From Dyadobacter sp. UC 10 (GTDB taxonomy: Bacteria; Bacteroidota; Bacteroidia; Cytophagales; Spirosomataceae), in NCBI RefSeq assembly GCF_008369915.1, contig NZ_VSRN01000001.1, positions 558,001 through 622,000 of the forward strand: 64,000 nucleotides of DNA, read 5' to 3'. The notes beneath the pieces are model-generated. The model did not search any database and had not been told where the DNA came from. It saw nothing but the letters and a program-made list of their open reading frames with translations. The position numbers and the translations under genes were made by a program. Of the stretch, positions 1 through 8,817 are shown in pieces (within the stretch, counting starts at the first letter, position 1; every line of letters starts with the position of its first letter).

Positions 1-65
1 GGAGCAATTCGACTTACTTTTTTTACAATTCTATAAGAAAGGTTTTCATCAAAGAGTAATTTCAT
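1..65 (-). CDS. DUF5615 PIN-like toxin, N-terminal fragment
   Basis: Only the first 21 codons lie in the window; the gene runs off its left edge. The translation begins MKLLFDENLS, the usual start of DUF5615 (Mut7-C/PIN-like) proteins, where the early Asp belongs to the predicted nuclease active site. Its ATG overlaps the TGA of the DUF433 gene by one base (TGATG), so the two are translationally coupled. DUF433-DUF5615 pairs are a known predicted type II toxin-antitoxin arrangement; here the DUF433 partner comes first. Function is inferred from family and context. Confidence 0.7.
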   Translation of the reverse strand, partial: MKLLFDENLSYRIVKKVSRIA

Positions 66-295
66 CAGGCAGAAATCAAAATCTTAGTATTTTCTTCCCG
101 ATTTGCTGCAAATGCCAGGGCTGCTAAAATATCTTCTTTGGTCAAAGACGGAAACTCTTCCAAAATCTCTTCATAAGACATACCATTCGCCAGCCAACCT
201 AACACATCCAAAACAGCAATGCGCGTACCTCTGACGCACGGTTTGCCAAACCGTATCCCCTGATCGATACTAATCCTCTCCTGCCAATTATTCAT
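65..295 (-). CDS. DUF433 family antitoxin-like protein
   Basis: This 76-residue protein carries the DUF433 signature: DQGIRFGKPCVRGTRIAV followed by a winged-helix-like segment (VLGWLANGMSYEEILEEFP, then LTKEDILAALAFA). The family is a small VapB-like DNA-binding domain that usually neutralises a neighbouring DUF5615 PIN-like protein and probably represses its own promoter. The downstream DUF5615 start overlaps its stop by one base. The ATG at 295 has no good alternative and gives the normal family length. Toxin-antitoxin activity is inferred, not shown. Confidence 0.85.
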   Translation of the reverse strand: MNNWQERISIDQGIRFGKPCVRGTRIAVLDVLGWLANGMSYEEILEEFPSLTKEDILAALAFAANREENTKILISA

Positions 296-415
296 AAAAA
301 TCCGTTTTACTCAAAAATACATATTTCATCATATTTTCAAGCCAGTCAATCCAATTGAATGCAACGGCTTCTATGAAAATTCCCGTTAAATTGCGATGCT
401 ATTCAATTTACTCAA

Positions 416-1552
416 ATGGACGAAAAGTCGAAGATTGCCAATGCTCGCAGAGCTGTTTTACTTATTTTTCTTGTATGCGGGATTGGCTTGTCGAGCTGGG
501 CACCGATGGTACCTTTTGCTAAAATACGACTTGCATTGAATGACGCTGACCTGGGTGTGGTTTTGTTATCATTGGGTGCCGGCGCAATCCTCACAATGCC
601 CGTCGCCGGCTTTCTGATCAACAAATACGGTAGCCGTAATGTTGCATTTACCTCCGCTATGGTGATTGCCGCGATACTGCCTATCCTGCTGCTCACCACA
701 ACTTCCTACCAACTGGCTGCGGCCTTGTTTGTCTTCGGCGCCGGAATCGGCTCGATCGATGTCGCGATGAATGCCCAGGCCGTTCTTGTCCAGGAACGTT
801 TCGGCAAACATATTATGTCTTCTTTTCACGGCTTGTTCAGTGTCGGCGGGCTGATAGGTGCTATCGGGCTGGGTTTTCTGATTAAAGCAGGATTGTCTCC
901 CAATGTGGCGGCGGGCAGTATTTCGGCATTGCTGGTCGTCATTACCTCCACGCAGATCAAATACCTGTTGCCGCATTCCGAAGAAGCCAAAATGGATAGC
1001 AGTAATTTTGTGCTCCCGAAAGGCCCCGTCCTGGTACTGGGAATTATGTGCTTTATCATCTTCCTGGCGGAAGGCTCCCTGTTAGACTGGAGTGCTGTGT
1101 TTCTGCAGTTCTCCCGCAACTTTGACCCTTCGCTGTCGGGAATGGGGTATGCTGCATTTTCCGTTGCTATGGCCATTATGCGACTCACAGGCGATGGCCT
1201 GATCCACAAACTTGGCCCCGCCAAGGTAGTGCTTTACGGAACTTTGCTGGCAGGGTTTGGCTTTCTGATCGCCGTACTCACGCCATGGGCCGCAACTGCC
1301 TTACTCGGCTTCGTGCTGGTAGGATTGGGCGCTGCCAATGTAGTCCCCGTGTTTTTTACCGCTGCGGGACGTATTCCCGGCATTCCTCCATCCATCGCAC
1401 TTTCAGCAGTAACAATCCTTGGTTATTCCGGTCAACTGGCAGGGCCTGCTTTGATTGGCATTATTGCAGAACTCACTTCGCTTTCGATCGCCCTCGGTCT
1501 GGTTGGGGTGCTGCTATTTGTGGTTGCATTTGGTTACAAACATCGGGATTGA
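416..1552 (+). CDS. MFS transporter (YbjJ-like)
   Basis: This 378-residue inner-membrane protein has about 12 hydrophobic segments. The first helix is RAVLLIFLVCGIGLSSWAPM, and the loop after helix 2 has the MFS motif-A-like GFLINKYGSRN. The N-terminal half also has the conserved IGSIDVAMNAQAV and SSFHGLFSVGGLIGA stretches typical of the YbjJ/FucP-like branch of the major facilitator superfamily. Substrate is unknown; relatives are proposed sugar or drug exporters. It ends 5 bases before the convergent end of the BamA-like gene. It stands alone, so context gives no substrate clue. Confidence 0.85.
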   Translation: MDEKSKIANARRAVLLIFLVCGIGLSSWAPMVPFAKIRLALNDADLGVVLLSLGAGAILTMPVAGFLINKYGSRNVAFTSAMVIAAILPILLLTTTSYQLAAALFVFGAGIGSIDVAMNAQAVLVQERFGKHIMSSFHGLFSVGGLIGAIGLGFLIKAGLSPNVAAGSISALLVVITSTQIKYLLPHSEEAKMDSSNFVLPKGPVLVLGIMCFIIFLAEGSLLDWSAVFLQFSRNFDPSLSGMGYAAFSVAMAIMRLTGDGLIHKLGPAKVVLYGTLLAGFGFLIAVLTPWAATALLGFVLVGLGAANVVPVFFTAAGRIPGIPPSIALSAVTILGYSGQLAGPALIGIIAELTSLSIALGLVGVLLFVVAFGYKHRD

Positions 1553-1556
1553 AGTA

Positions 1557-2687
1557 CTAAAAAGCTTCTCCGGTAAAGAGGTAAAAGCCCGGCCCGTCTT
1601 TGGTAAAACCTACGTCCAGACGCAGGAAGATGTCTTTTTTAGGAAACAACAGGTAACGCAGCCCTACTCCGCCGGCAGGTTTGATGTGTTTTAAAGAAAG
1701 CTCTGAAATCCGGGGGCCTACCACGGCGGTACCGGCAAATGCAACAGCCCCGAACCGTTTGCTGAAACCAAAAGGAAGCCACCGGTGCTCTATTTGCGTA
1801 GCGATCATTCCCTTATCCCGGTATCTGCCGTAATAATAGCCGCGCATAATCATTTCGCCGCCCATCAACGCAAGCTGGTTGAAAGGCACATTCCCTGCGC
1901 TGAAACTGCTGTACACCTGCCAGGCGAGCACATTTCGAATGCTGGTAGGGTGTGAGCCGCGCACATCCACGTTGATCGAACGGAAGTTTTGGTTGCTGCC
2001 GAGTGCCGGGCTGTATTTGAGAAATGATATCTCACCGAAGAAACCCTTCCTTACATTCAGTACATTGTGCCGGTTGTCATAAACCAGCGCCGCGCCAAAA
2101 CCAATGTTCCGCGCGCCGTCGCTTCCCAGGGGCTTTTCGTAAAAGTGATCATCGGGCTGCTCGAAATGCGTGTTGTAGAGTTGCTGATAGTCTATCTCCG
2201 GACCAGCAAACAGATTGGGCACAATTTTCCGTAAAACCCTTTGTCTTAAAAGCAGATAATTAGCGTCTATCAAAGCGGGATCCTTGTCGGGCGTTTCCGG
2301 ACCGATGCCATAATACAGCAAGGGAAACCGCTGAAAACGGGTCCGGCCAAGAAAAAACCATTTATCCTTATCTCCATAGATGGCATTATCAAGCCAGATA
2401 CCATACTGTGCCTCCAGCGTCACAAAGGTGAACGCCTGCACCTCGCTGAGCCGGTTGAGCGTATCTTTTTTTGCCTGAAAAATTAGCAACGACGATAATC
2501 CGAACTCGAAGCTCGTCTCCGGGGAATACCCCAAAGTTGGGTAAATGCGGAAACTCGGCTCGCCCGGAGCAGTCGTATCTGAAACTGTCTTTTTTACAAA
2601 ACGTTTGAACCAGTCACCCTGCGCATTTGCGTGGGGAAAGCGCGCAATGCCGATCGACAAAAGGAGGAGAATTCTCAGTTTATACAA
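1557..2687 (-). CDS. BamA/TamA-family outer-membrane beta-barrel protein
   Basis: The 376-residue product has an N-terminal signal peptide (cleavage probably after ANAQ, residues 20-23). The remainder fits the bacterial surface antigen (D15) barrel: alternating amphipathic strands, GPEIDYQQLYN, NVRKGFFGEISFLKYSP, and GGEMIMRGYYYGRYRDKGMIATQIEHRW, the last being the BamA/FhaC barrel region around strands 12-14 with its RGY motif. It ends in Phe, as outer-membrane proteins often do. No POTRA repeats are visible, so this is a stand-alone barrel rather than BamA itself. Substrate or role is unknown. Confidence 0.8.
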   Translation of the reverse strand: MYKLRILLLLSIGIARFPHANAQGDWFKRFVKKTVSDTTAPGEPSFRIYPTLGYSPETSFEFGLSSLLIFQAKKDTLNRLSEVQAFTFVTLEAQYGIWLDNAIYGDKDKWFFLGRTRFQRFPLLYYGIGPETPDKDPALIDANYLLLRQRVLRKIVPNLFAGPEIDYQQLYNTHFEQPDDHFYEKPLGSDGARNIGFGAALVYDNRHNVLNVRKGFFGEISFLKYSPALGSNQNFRSINVDVRGSHPTSIRNVLAWQVYSSFSAGNVPFNQLALMGGEMIMRGYYYGRYRDKGMIATQIEHRWLPFGFSKRFGAVAFAGTAVVGPRISELSLKHIKPAGGVGLRYLLFPKKDIFLRLDVGFTKDGPGFYLFTGEAF

Positions 2688-2828
2688 TACCAGTACACTT
2701 TAAAGGATGAGTATGTTATTAAAAGTAAGGATATTAAAAAATTAAGCCAGAACACATCGGCTTCACTGCATATTCAAGAAATACAAATCCAGCAGTAGAT
2801 ACAAAAACGTTGGCCCCTTTTCTGCAAA

Positions 2829-4946
2829 ATGAAAATAACAATGAAAAACATACTCCTGCTGCTGTTTTGCCTCCTTACCTTCCCTCCCATTTTTGCTCAA
2901 AAAAGTGATTCTGAACCACTTTGGTGGAAAAGAAATAACCTTCGAGTCATTCAGATGAACCTGCCGGATTACGAAGCGGCGACCATTAATGCTGATTCGA
3001 TTGTAGAAGATCTGGTGCGGGTTTCAGCAAATACATTATTGATCAATGCCGGAGGGATAATGGCTTTTTACCCTACAAAACTCGATTTTCAGTATCAGAA
3101 TCCTTATGTCAAAAGCAATGTACTAGGCGACGTGATCAAAAAATGTCACGATCAAAACATTAAAGTGATTGTCCGCTTCGATTTCAGCCGGGTACACGAA
3201 AGTATTTTCAAGGCACATCCCGACTGGTGCTATATCTCTCCAAAAGGGGAGCGTATTATCAATACCGATATGTACGTTGTCTCGATCAATGCGCCTTACG
3301 TACAGGAAAAAGCCTACCAGATTATCAATGAGATAATACAGATGTTCCCGATAGACGGTATCTTTTTGAATATGCCCGGATACCAGGTCAACAATCCGTA
3401 TGAGGGCAAATATCACGGAATTGATCAAAATGAATATGATAAAAGACGCTTTGCCGAATTCTCAGGCGGCAAACAGCTTCCCACCGAAGAAAACAAGTCT
3501 GATCCGCTGTTTCAGAAATACCTGGAATTTAAAAAGCACACGGTGGAAGACTGGTCGGAGCGGCTGCACAAACTGGTAAAGTCCAAAAATGAGCAGATAG
3601 CGATCTGTACCTACTCAGACAAATTCGTCGATATTATCCGCCACGAATCGCAAAGTATGACCACCCTGCCCTACTGGCCCTATTCGGCTTCGGATAATGT
3701 CGGAAATGCGGTCAACTCGTTTCCGGAACACATTATCAGCAATGCCAGTATTCAGCAAATTTCGTTTCAATCGCGGTATAATGCCGTAGAGCCGCAGGAA
3801 GTACAGATCCGGTTGTATGAAAATATCGCAAACGGGTCCGGGCTTGACATGAGTATGATGGGGGATATGCGGGGATATGAGGACGAGCGTAATTTCGGGG
3901 TTTTCAGAAAGGTATATGCTTTTCACAAAAAACATGAGCCTTATTTCGGGAAATACAAATCAGTTGCGCACATAGCGGTTGTGGCACCCGGCGCGTGGCC
4001 GAACGGTGAGCCCATGCAGGAATACCGCGGCATTCAGTTAATGCTCCGCGAGGCGCATATCCCATTTGATATCATTGAAGACGGACAGATTCACAATCTG
4101 GCGGAAAAGGTAAAGAACTACAAACTGCTGATCCTGCCTGAAATAACCTACCTGAAACCGGAAGCGCTTGCCATACTCAGACAAGCCAGTCAGCAGGGCA
4201 CTCACCTCATTGCGACAAACCGAAGCCTATTCGATAGCCCGGAAATACTGCAGGAATTGTTCGGGGTAAAGATTGAAAAGAAAGATAATGATGGGGCGGG
4301 CAACTATCTGGTGCCGGATAACCGGACGATATTCAAAAGTTTCGCAGGACAGACAATGCTGTTCTGGAAGTTTAATCTGGGAATTTATGATTTCTCAGGA
4401 GCTGATCAGAAACTGCTGCCCGTTCTGGCAAAAGGCCGGCCAGGCCCTCCTGAAATCATTGGCGGCCACAACCCAACCGGCTCTTACGCTATGGCGATCA
4501 AAAATCACAGTAAAAGCAAGGCGGTAATTTTACCGATTAACCTGGGAAAAATTTATTATATGCATGGCTATCAGGAACATAAGAATATTCTACTGGACGT
4601 GATCAACCACATTTTGCCCGAGGCCAGGAATACCATCCAGACCAATGCACCGGCCAGGGTCGAGACGATTTTAAAGGAATTTGTTAAAAACATCCCTGAA
4701 AATATAGGTAAGACTACCAGCGAAGGGATGATCCTGCACCTCGTAAACCTGACAGGTTTCAGCGGCAATACCTATTTCGAACCGCTGCCGCTTTACAACC
4801 TGCAATTCAAAATAAAGTCCGGCAAAAAGCCAGCGAAAGTGTTCACCCTGAACGGAGAAAGAGTAAAATTTTCGTGGAAGAACGGCTATATAGATCTGAA
4901 CCTGCAAGAACTCACTGATTTTAACGGAATCGTGATGTCCTGGTAA
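2829..4946 (+). CDS. Secreted glycoside-hydrolase-like protein (GHL6 / beta-galactosidase-trimerisation type)
   Basis: The 705-residue protein starts with a signal peptide ending at IFAQK (about residue 24). Residues about 40-370 look like a TIM barrel of the hypothetical glycosyl hydrolase 6 class: NTLLINAGGIMAFYPT, KVIVRFDFSRVHE, HPDWCYISPKGERI and DGIFLNMPGY are beta-strand ends of such barrels. Residues about 380-500 (HIAVVAPGAWPNGEP, then YKLLILPEITYLKPEALAIL) match the class-I-amidotransferase-like beta-galactosidase trimerisation domain. A beta-rich C-terminus follows. Enzyme activity and substrate are not established. It is monocistronic and is followed by a 21-copy octamer repeat. 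Confidence 0.6.
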   Translation: MKITMKNILLLLFCLLTFPPIFAQKSDSEPLWWKRNNLRVIQMNLPDYEAATINADSIVEDLVRVSANTLLINAGGIMAFYPTKLDFQYQNPYVKSNVLGDVIKKCHDQNIKVIVRFDFSRVHESIFKAHPDWCYISPKGERIINTDMYVVSINAPYVQEKAYQIINEIIQMFPIDGIFLNMPGYQVNNPYEGKYHGIDQNEYDKRRFAEFSGGKQLPTEENKSDPLFQKYLEFKKHTVEDWSERLHKLVKSKNEQIAICTYSDKFVDIIRHESQSMTTLPYWPYSASDNVGNAVNSFPEHIISNASIQQISFQSRYNAVEPQEVQIRLYENIANGSGLDMSMMGDMRGYEDERNFGVFRKVYAFHKKHEPYFGKYKSVAHIAVVAPGAWPNGEPMQEYRGIQLMLREAHIPFDIIEDGQIHNLAEKVKNYKLLILPEITYLKPEALAILRQASQQGTHLIATNRSLFDSPEILQELFGVKIEKKDNDGAGNYLVPDNRTIFKSFAGQTMLFWKFNLGIYDFSGADQKLLPVLAKGRPGPPEIIGGHNPTGSYAMAIKNHSKSKAVILPINLGKIYYMHGYQEHKNILLDVINHILPEARNTIQTNAPARVETILKEFVKNIPENIGKTTSEGMILHLVNLTGFSGNTYFEPLPLYNLQFKIKSGKKPAKVFTLNGERVKFSWKNGYIDLNLQELTDFNGIVMSW

Positions 4947-4959
4947 GCATACTCAGCCT

Positions 4960-5175
4960 GAGTCATTCAGTCATTCAGTCATTCAGTCATTCAGTCATTC
5001 AGTCATTCAGTCATTCAGTCATTCAGTCATTCGGTCATTCGGTCATTCGGTCATTCGGTCATTCGGTCATTCAGTCATTCAGTCATTCGGTCATTCAGTC
5101 ATTCGGTCATTGAGTCATTGAGTCATTCATCGCACCGGCGACCGGTCATTCATCGCACCGGCTACCGGCCATTCA
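4960..5175. repeat. Octamer tandem repeat (NNGTCATT)21 plus a 23-bp duplication
   Basis: From 4960 to 5127 there are 21 uninterrupted 8-base units of form cagtcatt, cggtcatt or gagtcatt; only the first two positions vary. They are followed by two copies, 23 bases apart, of GTCATTCATCGCACCGGC (5122 and 5145). The block fills the gap between two convergent genes. The unit is not self-complementary, so it is not a terminator. Expansion by replication slippage is the likely origin. Confidence 0.92.
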
Positions 5176-5178
5176 AAA

Positions 5179-6354
5179 TCAAAGATAACTAAGCCACCAT
5201 TTCTTTTCCCGTGTGCGGTAATCGCCAAACCATCTGCAGGGCAGGTACAGGGCGAGTACGATCAAAATCCAGATCAGGTACACCCAACCAAGTTCATAGC
5301 CAAAGTCAAAGGGCCGGAATTTAAAGAACAGCTTGTCGTCGGTGGCCTGCTGCCACGTATAACCGGATGCCAGTACGGCTATCATGGTCAATAAGTGAAT
5401 CACGTAAAAATGCAGCATGAAGAAAAAGAAAGGTACTTTTCCATACACGGTGAAGAACCTGGCCAGGCTGTTCCCAGAGTTTTCGGCAAATGCCAGAGCA
5501 AGGAGTAGCGGACCTTGCGTCATTAAAGTAAACATCAGTGACGGCGGGTATTTGCTGACATTCATAAAGGAAAGAAATGTCCGGAAGCCCTCCTTCTGGC
5601 CGCTCCATTGAGCGGGATCACCATAACCGTTGAACAGCCGCAATGCGATAAAAAGCAAAGTGAGAACTACGCCTGTCACGACGAGTATCTTCCTGCGTTG
5701 GTCGACCGGAAAGCTTCTTTTAAAGATCGTCCCTAGTCCATAACCCGACATCATAATACCTGCCCAGGGCAAAATCACGTACAAAAATGCCAGGGTACCA
5801 CCGTCGCCCCTGGGGTAAAATTTGCCTGCGCCGGTCAGGAATATGCTTAACAAAATATCGGGCAGCGAGTTGGGTGCTACTTTTATATAATCCAGCAGAT
5901 TATGCCCAAAAATCAATACTAGCCCTACGACGAGAATTGCTTTGGGAGACAGAAAGCGAACAAGTAAACCAAGCGAGATCATGCTGGTCCCCAGCGCCCA
6001 CAATACTGCCAGAAAAATCGTTTTGTAAGTGATGTCGAAAGAGAAGGCAAATGTCATGAAGACGATCTCGACGAATATCAGCCAGAGACCGCGTTTGATC
6101 AGAAAAGAAGAAGTGTTACCTGCGGTTTTATTCTGACCTGAAAGATAGGCTGAAATGCCTGAAAGCAACATAAACGAAGGCGCGCAGAAGTGGGTGATCC
6201 AGCGCGTAAAAAAGAGCATTCCGGATGTTGTGGCCGGATCAAGCGGGTCGGCTGTGAATGCTGAAATGTGAAAAAAATCACGAACATGGTCAAGGGCCAT
6301 AATCACCATGATCAGGCCCCGGACCGTATCGATGGATCTGATGCGGTATTGCAT
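5179..6354 (-). CDS. DUF1624 / heparan-N-acetyltransferase-like membrane protein
   Basis: The 391-residue protein starts RSIDTVRGLIMVIMALDHVRD, the signature of the DUF1624/YeiB-HGSNAT acyltransferase-like fold, where the conserved DHxRD in helix 1 is diagnostic. About ten membrane helices follow. It ends with the characteristic CRWFGDY...KKWWLSYL cytoplasmic tail. Family members are thought to move acyl groups across the membrane onto sugars or cell-wall polymers, but few have been tested. It lies 39 bases downstream of the ROK kinase gene on the same strand and may share its transcript. Confidence 0.85.
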   Translation of the reverse strand: MQYRIRSIDTVRGLIMVIMALDHVRDFFHISAFTADPLDPATTSGMLFFTRWITHFCAPSFMLLSGISAYLSGQNKTAGNTSSFLIKRGLWLIFVEIVFMTFAFSFDITYKTIFLAVLWALGTSMISLGLLVRFLSPKAILVVGLVLIFGHNLLDYIKVAPNSLPDILLSIFLTGAGKFYPRGDGGTLAFLYVILPWAGIMMSGYGLGTIFKRSFPVDQRRKILVVTGVVLTLLFIALRLFNGYGDPAQWSGQKEGFRTFLSFMNVSKYPPSLMFTLMTQGPLLLALAFAENSGNSLARFFTVYGKVPFFFFMLHFYVIHLLTMIAVLASGYTWQQATDDKLFFKFRPFDFGYELGWVYLIWILIVLALYLPCRWFGDYRTREKKWWLSYL

Positions 6355-6393
6355 TCCGGTAAGGTATTGAAATGGATAATATTCCAGATTTCA

Positions 6394-7293
6394 CTACAAA
6401 AGAGCTGCGCCGAAAACGCCTGCACTATCTCCTAGCTTGGGTTTCACGATCGGCGTTGTGATCACCCCATTATTGAAAATGTATTTTCTGATCCGCTCGT
6501 ACCCGGCTGTATAGAGCAAATCCACGTTCCCTACCCCTCCGCCGATCACGATCAGTCCCGGATCGATTACATTGATCAATGTTGAAATAGCGCGACCGTA
6601 GAATTCGAGCAGCCTGTCAATCGTGGCTGCTGCGTGCGGGTCTTTCCCTTCGTTATACCGTTCGAGAATGACTTTCATTGTCGTTTTTTCGCCACTCTGG
6701 CGCTGATAAAAACGTTCGAGCGCAGGCCCCGAAATGACTTGTTCGACGCATCCGGCCTTCCCGCAATAGCAGGGTTCGCCATTTTCTTCAAGGATGTTAT
6801 GTCCCCATTCGCCACCTATACCGTGGTGACCGGAAATGATTTTATTATTGACGACCAACCCGCCGCCAACACCAGTTCCCATGATCACGCCAAATACAAC
6901 TTCTGCGGTATGGTACTCTTTCCCCGCTCCCATTAAAGCTTCGGCCAGGGCAAAACAGTTGGCGTCATTTGCCAGCTGGCATGATACACCCAATATCTCC
7001 TGCAAATCCGCTTTCAGCGGCATTCCGTTCAGACATGTTGTGTTGGAATTCTTCATCAGCTGAGAATCTGGCTCCAGCACACCGGGCGTAGCGAAACCAA
7101 TTTTAGTTGGCCGCTCCCCAACCTGCTCCGCTACCAGATCGATCAACTTTTTGATTTGCGACAAAATGTGGTCATACCCTTTCGCAGATTCCGTTGGCAA
7201 CCGCATCCTGGCCACCACTTCCAGATTCCTTTTAGAATCCAGAACCGCACATTCTATCTTGGTCCCACCCAAATCTATTCCCCAGAGATTCAT
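6394..7293 (-). CDS. ROK family sugar kinase
   Basis: The 299-residue protein has the ROK ATP-binding motif DLGGTKIE (residues 7-14). The sugar/zinc motif is GEWGHN with His165, followed by CYCGKAGCVE with Cys175, Cys177 and Cys182. A C-terminal GLIVIGGGVGN phosphate-binding segment completes the fold. No N-terminal HTH is present, so it is a kinase and not a NagC/XylR repressor. The likely reaction is ATP-dependent phosphorylation of glucose, fructose, mannose or an N-acetylhexosamine. It lies downstream of a FucP-like permease (7478-8722), which supports import followed by phosphorylation of a hexose. Confidence 0.9.
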   Translation of the reverse strand: MNLWGIDLGGTKIECAVLDSKRNLEVVARMRLPTESAKGYDHILSQIKKLIDLVAEQVGERPTKIGFATPGVLEPDSQLMKNSNTTCLNGMPLKADLQEILGVSCQLANDANCFALAEALMGAGKEYHTAEVVFGVIMGTGVGGGLVVNNKIISGHHGIGGEWGHNILEENGEPCYCGKAGCVEQVISGPALERFYQRQSGEKTTMKVILERYNEGKDPHAAATIDRLLEFYGRAISTLINVIDPGLIVIGGGVGNVDLLYTAGYERIRKYIFNNGVITTPIVKPKLGDSAGVFGAALL

Positions 7294-7308
7294 TGTTGTG
7301 TTGTTTGA

Positions 7309-7476
7309 GGCTGTTGGCTTTTAGCTATTAGCCGTTAGCTATTGGCTTTGGGCAGTTTGCTTTCAGCTTTTGTTTTAAATATTTACAATAAAAAGTCTTC
7401 AAGAATCACTCATACAAAGGCTAACCAAAACCTAATAGCTAATAGCCAAAGGCTAACGGCTAATAGCCAATATCCA
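7309..7476. repeat. Inverted heptamer-repeat element between fucP-like and ROK genes
   Basis: The left arm (7309-7360) is a run of 7-base units such as ggctgtt, agctatt and agccgtt. The right arm (7417-7476) is made of cctaata/gctaata/gccaaag-type units, which are the reverse complement of the left. They flank an AT-rich centre, so the region can fold into a long imperfect hairpin on either strand. The same architecture recurs at 24121 and 29739. Confidence 0.8.
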
Positions 7477-7477
7477 C

Positions 7478-8722
7478 TCACTTCACCTTATAAAACTTAT
7501 ATCCAAACAGAAATATGACCGTATAGCAGATAATAGGCAGGTAGTAAGCATGCGCTACGTCTGTTTCTGCTACGGCTCCCATCGCGAATGGGAAAAACGC
7601 GCCACCTACTACACCCATTGAAATGAAGGATGAAGCCTGCTGGGTATGCTTGCCGAGGTTTTTAAGGCCAAGACTGAAAATCGTCGGGAACATGATGCTG
7701 AAAAAGAAATTCAGCATTAAGAGCGCAATGAAAGAAGGCCAGCCCAGGCTTTGTGCGATGATCAGGCACATGACTATGTTGCATGCTGCGAAAATGGCAA
7801 GAAGTGAATGCGGTGCAATGTATCGCATCAGATAAGTACCCACAAAACGGCCCGTGAGCATAAGTACGAAAAACAAGATCATGTAATTTCCTGCCACTTC
7901 GTCGGTGAAACCCATTTTCTCGTGTCCATAATTGATAAAGAACGCCCATGTCCCCGATTGTGCCGCCACATTGAAAAACTGCGCCACTACGGCCCATATG
8001 AAATGATTATGCTGAAAAAGACCCTTTTCCGGGTGCATATCGACATTCTCCGCTGCGGGATCTACCGCCACGTGCGGATCGGTGAGCGCAGGGACTTTTA
8101 CGAGAGAAAACAAAACCGCGATCGTGGCGATTACCGAACCGATTACAATATAGAGTGTCTTGACAGAGGTCAGGTCCGTGCTGCCTTCCACGTTGTTTCT
8201 GAGAAGAAAATAGGAGCCGACTGCCGGGCCAATGATGGTGCCTACTGCATTAAAAGCCTGCGCGAAATTAATGCGCATATCGCTGGTACGCTGGTCACCC
8301 AGGGAAGCTACGAAAGGGTGAGCGACTGTTTCCAGCGTGGAAATGCCGCATCCCAGAATAAACAGTGCGCAACCAAAAAAAGGAAACGAAGCCGCCGCCG
8401 CAGCAGGAACAAACAGGAAGGATCCCGTAGCAAAAAGCGCCAGACCGAAGAGTACGCCATTCTTATAGCCAAAACGCTTCATGAATAACCCCGCAGGTAT
8501 ACCCATCACCCCGTACGCACCGAAAATTGCAAACTGGACGAACGCCGACTGCGTTTTGGTCAGGCTCAGAACGTGTTGAAAGTGCTTATTAAGAACATCG
8601 CCCATCGTAATGGCAATGCCCCAGAACATGAAAAGAGAGGTTACGAAAACCAGGGTAATCAGGTATTTCTTATCCGTAAATCGTGGAGCATTAGCTGGCG
8701 CAGACGAGGAAATGTTGCTCAT
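7478..8722 (-). CDS. FucP-like sugar MFS transporter (FHS family)
   Basis: The 414-residue inner-membrane protein has about 12 helices and matches the fucose/glucose:H+ symporter (FHS) family. It begins with a cytoplasmic tail, then YLITLVFVTSLFMFWGIAIT, followed by MGDVLNKHFQHVLSLTKTQSAFVQFAIFG, where the LxxxFxxxL and QxxxVQ pattern is family-specific. GCGISTLETVAHPF and INFAQAFNAVGTIIGP are further FHS landmarks. The exact sugar cannot be read from sequence. The ROK kinase gene lies downstream on the same strand, separated by a heptamer repeat. Together they suggest hexose uptake and phosphorylation. Confidence 0.88.
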   Translation of the reverse strand: MSNISSSAPANAPRFTDKKYLITLVFVTSLFMFWGIAITMGDVLNKHFQHVLSLTKTQSAFVQFAIFGAYGVMGIPAGLFMKRFGYKNGVLFGLALFATGSFLFVPAAAAASFPFFGCALFILGCGISTLETVAHPFVASLGDQRTSDMRINFAQAFNAVGTIIGPAVGSYFLLRNNVEGSTDLTSVKTLYIVIGSVIATIAVLFSLVKVPALTDPHVAVDPAAENVDMHPEKGLFQHNHFIWAVVAQFFNVAAQSGTWAFFINYGHEKMGFTDEVAGNYMILFFVLMLTGRFVGTYLMRYIAPHSLLAIFAACNIVMCLIIAQSLGWPSFIALLMLNFFFSIMFPTIFSLGLKNLGKHTQQASSFISMGVVGGAFFPFAMGAVAETDVAHAYYLPIICYTVIFLFGYKFYKVK

Positions 8723-8817
8723 TTAGTTGAATAATAAAAATAAAAGGTAGGTTAATTCTATTTCTGCAAATGTAACGGAGAGAAATGTAAAAAACTGAAT
8801 GCGATGACAAATACCCG

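Noticed and set aside
2597-2607. CAAAACGTTTG, resembling the LacI operator
   Set aside because: It has an extra base and lies inside the coding region of the BamA-like gene.
4960-5127. Possible CRISPR array
   Set aside because: The units are contiguous octamers without spacers, and no cas genes are in the window.
7808-8488. 226-residue ORF on the plus strand
   Set aside because: It is antisense to the FucP-like gene, is rich in Arg and Cys, and has no recognisable domain; it is a shadow of the real gene's codon use.
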